Assembly: GCA_949285775.1 (NCBI GenBank)
Contig: CASEAD010000010.1
Span: forward strand, 1 to 9,312
DNA length: 9,312 nt
Direction: 5' to 3'
Origin: an uncultured bacterium
GTDB taxonomy: Bacteria > Bacillota_I > Bacilli_A > RF39 > UBA660
This document shows, piece after piece, positions 5,677-9,312 of this stretch. The notes under the pieces are model-generated. The model had not been told where the DNA came from, ran no database searches, and saw only the letters and a list, made by a program, of their open reading frames with translations. Each line of letters starts with the position of its first letter. Position 1 is the stretch's first letter. Made by a program: the position numbers and the translations under genes.

Positions 5677-6996
5677 CTAAAACTCATCTAAACTCTTTTT
5701 ATTTATACAAAACACTGCATATAATGGAACAGATTTAATATTATTTTTAAATCCAAAATTTTTAGTAGATAATCTAATACCATATTTAGGCTTAAATTCT
5801 TTCATATAATTATTTAAACTTCTTGATTTAATATGCGTACTAGTCTTTACCTCTATTGGAATTATCAACCCCTTCTCTGACTGTAAAATAAAATCCAACT
5901 TACTATCATAATCATTTTTCCAATAATTAAGATTTAAATTATTATATTTTAAAGAACTAGCCACATAATTTTCTGTAAGCATACCAATCATCGTTTCATT
6001 TACAGCTTCCCTATTTTTTATTAAGTAAATGGGAAACTCACTTAAATTTGTAAGCAAACCCACATCATTCATATATATTTTAAATGATTCTAATTCTTCA
6101 TACATTTTTAGAGGTAAACCTATTTTAGTCTTAATACACTTATTAACAATACCAGCATTAACAAGCCAATTAATAGAATCTCCAAATATAGTACTTGTGC
6201 CACCTTTTTGAATTAACTTATACTGAAATTTCTTATTATCTTTAGCAAGTTGCACAGGAATAGAATCAAATGCTGAAAGTATCTTTGGAGCATAAGAAGG
6301 TTCACTATATTTAGTAATATCATTTTTATAAGATTCTATAATATCTTTTTGATAATCAATAGCGTTTATTAATGAATTAGTATTAATATATTCTTTCACA
6401 ACTTCTGGCATACCACCAATTATTAAATAATCATAATATAACTCTAAAGCCTTTTTATGTATAGCATCAGAAATAGTTTTATTATTAATATAACACTCTT
6501 TTATCGTATCAACTAATAAAGTATTATTAGTATTAATCAAAAACTCCTCAAATGTTAAAGGATAAATTGTTAAAAAATCAACCTTACCAACAGGAAAAGA
6601 AAAGTCTTTCTTATTTATATGTACACCAAGCAAACTACCAGCACCTATTACATAATATTCTGGAGCATCCTCACAAAAATATTTTAATGATGTTAGTGCT
6701 CTAGTATTTTTTTGAATTTCATCAAAAAATATTAAAGTATTATCTTTATCAATAACTCTCCCAAAAATAACCTCTAAGTTTTTAATTATAAATTCTGGCG
6801 TAATATTTTCATTAATTATCTGACTGACTATATTGTTTGTTTCAAAATTTACATATATAATATCTTTAAAAAACTTATTGCCAAACTCCTTTACTAAATA
6901 TGTTTTTCCAACCTGTCTTGCTCCATAAAGTAATAATGGTTTCCTATCATTACTATTTTTCCACTTAATTAAATTATCCATAGCTTTTCTTTTCAT
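5677..6996 (-). CDS. AAA ATPase with C-terminal DUF4143 / PD-(D/E)xK-like region
   Basis: This complete 439-residue protein belongs to the widespread AAA_14 plus DUF4143 family, common and often multicopy in gut anaerobes and archaea, with no settled function. The ATPase part (about 15-150) has Walker A GARQVGKT at 25-32, Walker B LIFFDEIQ at 88-95 and a sensor-1-like GAGSLLG at 118-124. YPLTFEEFL at 145-153 is characteristic of the family. The C-terminal part (about 225-400) has E342, D368 in KLDFIL and E382-V-K384 in IPIEVKTS, the spacing of a PD-(D/E)xK nuclease-like fold. Nuclease activity is inferred. AGGTGAT lies 5 bases before the ATG and the gene has its own sigma-A promoter. Parts of it lack the strand bias of its neighbours: 6241-6300 has 15 G and 7 C on the plus strand. 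That hints at later acquisition. I saw no terminator after it, so transcripts may run into the SDR gene. Confidence 0.92.
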   Translation of the reverse strand: MKRKAMDNLIKWKNSNDRKPLLLYGARQVGKTYLVKEFGNKFFKDIIYVNFETNNIVSQIINENITPEFIIKNLEVIFGRVIDKDNTLIFFDEIQKNTRALTSLKYFCEDAPEYYVIGAGSLLGVHINKKDFSFPVGKVDFLTIYPLTFEEFLINTNNTLLVDTIKECYINNKTISDAIHKKALELYYDYLIIGGMPEVVKEYINTNSLINAIDYQKDIIESYKNDITKYSEPSYAPKILSAFDSIPVQLAKDNKKFQYKLIQKGGTSTIFGDSINWLVNAGIVNKCIKTKIGLPLKMYEELESFKIYMNDVGLLTNLSEFPIYLIKNREAVNETMIGMLTENYVASSLKYNNLNLNYWKNDYDSKLDFILQSEKGLIIPIEVKTSTHIKSRSLNNYMKEFKPKYGIRLSTKNFGFKNNIKSVPLYAVFCINKKSLDEF

Positions 6997-7014
6997 TTCT
7001 GATCACCTATACCC

Positions 7015-7043
7015 AGTATAAACTATAACTCTAAAAAAGTCAA
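7015..7043 (-). promoter_or_regulatory. Sigma-A promoter of the AAA ATPase gene, with a very short leader
   Basis: TTGACT (7043-7038), 17 bases, TATACT (7020-7015) on the minus strand. The predicted start near 7008 coincides with the beginning of the ribosome binding site AGGTGAT (7008-7002). The message would therefore carry about a dozen untranslated bases. Confidence 0.75.
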
Positions 7044-7070
7044 TTGCATAAGTATTTATTTGGAGTTATA
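7024..7070. repeat. Separated inverted repeat spanning the AAA ATPase promoter
   Basis: TATAACTC (7024-7031) and GAGTTATA (7063-7070) are perfect 8-base inverted copies, 31 bases apart. One copy lies inside the promoter spacer and the other just after the stop of the U32 gene. No T-run follows on either strand, so it is not a terminator. It may be a paired operator or chance in AT-rich DNA. Confidence 0.3.
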
Positions 7071-7073
7071 AAA

Positions 7074-8273
7074 TTAAAACACCTTAATTCTCATAATATC
7101 ATCTTTATATACCTCTTTATCCAATTTAAATTTTATAATCTCTTTAGGATGCCTTGCTACTTCTAATTTATTACCCTCTTCATCATATATATCAGGTATT
7201 TTAAAACTAAAAGTATTTATATTAGGCCCAAACATCTCCACAGTATCTCCTGGTTTAAAATAATTTCTTTGTGTTAAAGTTACCATTTTACTAGTCTGAT
7301 CATAATCTAATACTATACCTAAAAAATCTTGATTAGATACCTCTTGCCTTCCTAAAAAATATTGTTCATCTACCCCAGGAAACTTATCAAAAAATTGACT
7401 AGTACTCTCCCTATTAGCAACCCTATTTAATACCTTAGAATAATATTCTATCTTATCCTCAGTTAATTTATTATCATAATAATCATCAATAGCAGATCTA
7501 TAAGTACTAATAACTGTTGCAATATAATAATTACTCCTCATTCTACCTTCTACTTTTAAAGAAGTTATCCCAATATCTATCATATCAGCTAAATATCTAA
7601 TTAAAGATAAATCCTTAGTAGACATAGTAAACTTAGTCTCATCTTCTATATCATTATTACCATCATTCAAATCAAAACACCATCTACATATCTGAGCACA
7701 TCCCCCCCTATTAGCGTCTCTTTTCGTAAAATAATTAGATAAAACACATCTACCAGAATATGAAGAACACATCGCCCCATGAAGAAAGCACTCCACCTCT
7801 AAACCAGTCTTATCTATAATTTCTTTAATATTTTCTTTAGAACACTCTCTTGCTAAAACAACCCTCTCAACCCCTTCTTTTTTCCAAAATAAAACACTTT
7901 CATAATTAGCAGTAGACATCTGTGTAGATAAATGAATCTTTATATCAATATTATTATCTCTTACAATATCAATAATACTAGGATCAGACACAATAATAGC
8001 GTCTACACCATATTCACTCAAACACTTTAAATAATCTACTAACCCCTTAAAATTATCATTATGAAATACTATATTAACAGTTACATATACCTTCTTCCCT
8101 AAAGAATGAGCATACTCTACAGCCTCACTAATCTCTTCATTACTAAAATTAGTCGCATTTGCCCTTAAAGAATAATCTCTTCCCCCTATATAGCAAGCAT
8201 CAGCCCCATATAAAAAAGCAATACGCAACTTATCCAAACTACCCGCAGGTGCTAACAACTCAACTTTATTCAT
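7074..8273 (-). CDS. Peptidase U32-family tRNA hydroxylation protein (TrhP2/RlhA type)
   Basis: This 399-residue protein carries the full U32 signature. It opens with the standard VELLAPAGS, and residues 161-179 (E161, H165, G166, S173, G174 and the cysteines) fit the family pattern. C169, C176, C192, C196 and C199 lie in the region that in related proteins holds an iron-sulfur cluster. Despite the peptidase name, characterised members are RNA-hydroxylating: TrhP adds the oxygen of 5-hydroxyuridine at tRNA position 34 using prephenate, and RlhA modifies 23S rRNA. From about 315 a C-terminal barrel-like domain follows. I chose the ATG at 8273 over one at 8303 because AAGGTGG lies 6 bases upstream and the protein then begins as family members do. 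It overlaps the preceding U32-like gene by 8 bases, which resembles the two-subunit TrhP1/TrhP2 arrangement of Bacillus. No terminator was found after it. Confidence 0.92.
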   Translation of the reverse strand: MNKVELLAPAGSLDKLRIAFLYGADACYIGGRDYSLRANATNFSNEEISEAVEYAHSLGKKVYVTVNIVFHNDNFKGLVDYLKCLSEYGVDAIIVSDPSIIDIVRDNNIDIKIHLSTQMSTANYESVLFWKKEGVERVVLARECSKENIKEIIDKTGLEVECFLHGAMCSSYSGRCVLSNYFTKRDANRGGCAQICRWCFDLNDGNNDIEDETKFTMSTKDLSLIRYLADMIDIGITSLKVEGRMRSNYYIATVISTYRSAIDDYYDNKLTEDKIEYYSKVLNRVANRESTSQFFDKFPGVDEQYFLGRQEVSNQDFLGIVLDYDQTSKMVTLTQRNYFKPGDTVEMFGPNINTFSFKIPDIYDEEGNKLEVARHPKEIIKFKLDKEVYKDDIMRIKVF

Positions 8274-9081
8274 AATCTTCCACCTTATACACCGTCTTTT
8301 CATTTAAAAAACCAACATAATTATCTTTCTTATCCACTCTCTCATTTATATAATCATCTAACACTTCAAAAAAAGTATCATTATCAATATTAAAAGAATT
8401 AAGTATCAAATAATCTACGTCAATATTACCTATCTCATTAATCAAATTAATAGGCCTATCAGTATAAATAACACAACCTTCACTCTCTTCCCTAATAGGA
8501 TAACTCTTATCATTATGTTTAATATAATATAAATCACTAATCTTATCTTTATTAATATACTCCAAATAATTACTTATCAAATATCTCCTCGAATAAAATA
8601 TAGGCAAATACCCATATACAATAAGCATTAATTTATACCTCTTACTAATCTCCTGAATCTCTTCCTTAGTAATATCATTAGTAATAAGAGCATAACTAAT
8701 ACCTCTTCTAAAATAAAAACTATTACTCTCACCACTAGCATTTAAATGATCCTGAAATACTACTAACTCCTTCTTCATATCTAATCTCTCACATATATTC
8801 ATAACACTTAAATCATAAAATAATATCTTATTAACATTTAACTTATTTAACTCTACTAAAGTTCTTTCTAAATATACCAAATCATTATTATGCATTATCT
8901 TATTAATAATAACACCAATTTCCTTACTAGTCCTATTTAAAATCTTCTTTATCTCATCAACAGTAAAATAAGTATCATAATTACACGCTAACCTATCTAT
9001 TGGAAGTAATAACCCATAAATATCCTTACTTAATAACTCCCCTAAATTATCCTTATTAGGTATAACAAATATCTTTCTCAT
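8266..9081 (-). CDS. Cysteine-less U32-family partner protein (TrhP1-like)
   Basis: This 271-residue protein appears to be a diverged U32-family member. Its YGYLPIFYSRRYLISNYL stretch (156-173) aligns by eye with the HGAMC..YSGRC..SNYF signature of the gene next to it. Both cluster cysteines and the histidine are replaced there. It therefore probably cannot hold the iron-sulfur cluster and would act as a structural or tRNA-binding partner of the catalytic protein. The end, GFLNEKTVYKV (257-267), is typical of short U32 proteins paired with long ones in Firmicutes. It overlaps the upstream gene by 4 bases (ATGA) and the downstream U32 gene by 8, so the three should be co-translated. AGAGGG before the ATG at 9081 serves as ribosome binding site. 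The pairing with TrhP1 is inferred from gene order and this motif, not from a search. Confidence 0.8.
   Translation of the reverse strand: MRKIFVIPNKDNLGELLSKDIYGLLLPIDRLACNYDTYFTVDEIKKILNRTSKEIGVIINKIMHNNDLVYLERTLVELNKLNVNKILFYDLSVMNICERLDMKKELVVFQDHLNASGESNSFYFRRGISYALITNDITKEEIQEISKRYKLMLIVYGYLPIFYSRRYLISNYLEYINKDKISDLYYIKHNDKSYPIREESEGCVIYTDRPINLINEIGNIDVDYLILNSFNIDNDTFFEVLDDYINERVDKKDNYVGFLNEKTVYKVEDYE
8280..8286 (-). promoter_or_regulatory. Ribosome binding site that fixes the U32 (TrhP2-like) start
   Basis: AAGGTGG on the minus strand lies 6 bases before the ATG at 8273. The alternative ATG at 8303 has no comparable site, and starting there would add ten residues not seen in family members. 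Confidence 0.8.
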
Positions 9082-9312
9082 CTCATCCCTCTCTTTTCTC
9101 TATACTCCAATGCTTGATTTAACATTATAGAAGTTTTCACACCAAAAAAAACACTTTCTATTTCTTTTTTCAAATCTTTATATCTATGAATCTTCCCCTT
9201 AAAAGCATTATATAAAAACTCTATATATTCAACTTCATCTACCTTTTTATTCTCACTAACAAAATATAAATACATAAGCTTCTTAAGACAATTTCTATAA
9301 TAATAATCAAAA
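9078..9312 (-). CDS. 3' end of an unrecognised gene (5' part outside the window)
   Basis: The frame is open from the right edge to a TGA at 9080-9078, giving 78 visible residues. There is an in-frame ATG at 9275, but no good ribosome binding site precedes it and the frame continues upstream through sense codons, so I read this as the tail of a longer protein. The visible part is soluble, rich in lysine, glutamate and aromatic residues, and probably helical (for example YKDLKKEIESVF), ending in REKRGMR. I do not recognise it. It does not look like the end of the O-methyltransferase or MltG proteins often found before paired U32 genes in Firmicutes. The ATGA overlap with the next gene, and that gene's ribosome binding site within its last codons, support it as a real translated frame in the same operon. 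Confidence 0.7.
   Translation of the reverse strand, partial: FDYYYRNCLKKLMYLYFVSENKKVDEVEYIEFLYNAFKGKIHRYKDLKKEIESVFFGVKTSIMLNQALEYREKRGMR

Noticed and set aside
5645..5680. Possible terminator after the AAA ATPase gene
   Set aside because: AATAATTATT is palindromic but has almost no loop, no G-C pairs and no T-run after it.
6029..6211. 60-residue plus-strand open frame inside the AAA ATPase gene
   Set aside because: It is antisense to a well-supported gene, has no convincing ribosome binding site and resembles no family I know.
7044..7073. Possible terminator after the U32 gene
   Set aside because: The only inverted repeat there spans the next promoter and is not followed by a T-run.
8274..8303. 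Upstream ATG giving a ten-residue longer U32 protein
   Set aside because: It has no ribosome binding site, and the family normally begins close to the VELLAPAGS motif, as the start at 8273 does.
1..9312. CRISPR array, tRNA, rRNA, insertion sequence or riboswitch
   Set aside because: No regularly spaced repeats, cloverleaf sequences, transposase frames or long structured leaders were visible. All gaps between genes are under about 115 bases.

Overview
This is a very AT-rich window (about 15-37% G+C in the 60-base lines I sampled) from what looks like an anaerobic, endospore-forming member of the Firmicutes, either Clostridia or an Erysipelotrichia-like lineage. The evidence is a full-length SpoVS, a flavin-reductase/rubredoxin fusion of the type found in anaerobes, Gram-positive-style Shine-Dalgarno sites, and sigma-A promoters with 17-base spacers. 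TGG encodes Trp and I saw no need for TGA readthrough, so the standard bacterial code fits. Every supported gene lies on the minus strand. The plus strand is mostly G-poor and C-richer, as expected for a block of genes on one replichore.

In transcription order (right to left) there are five units. (1) 9312-7074: the 3' end of an unrecognised gene overlaps two U32-family genes, a cysteine-less partner and a full Fe-S-type protein. Together they resemble the TrhP1/TrhP2 pair that makes 5-hydroxyuridine in tRNA. (2) 6996-5677: an AAA ATPase with a C-terminal DUF4143/nuclease-like region has its own promoter and an extremely short leader. (3) 5608-4850: an SDR oxidoreductase has its own promoter and a strong terminator. 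(4) 4738-3398: a two-domain protein joins a SpoT/MESH1-like HD hydrolase to a P-loop kinase-like domain. It has its own promoter and is followed by spoVS (3329-3069), which ends in a terminator. (5) 2977-1: a three-gene operon encodes a permuted-papain-like protein, the flavin-reductase/rubredoxin protein and NAD-dependent DNA ligase LigA. LigA runs off the left edge within its BRCT domain.

The best candidate for something undescribed is the HD-hydrolase/P-loop-kinase fusion at 3398-4738. Both halves keep their key motifs, which suggests one protein acting on nucleotides through two opposed chemistries. Also notable are two intrinsic terminators whose hairpins contain the stop codon of the gene they end, the recurrent promoter layout, and the unusual partners sharing the ligA operon. 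No tRNA, rRNA, CRISPR array, insertion sequence or prophage gene was seen, and there is no gene-free stretch over 300 bases.
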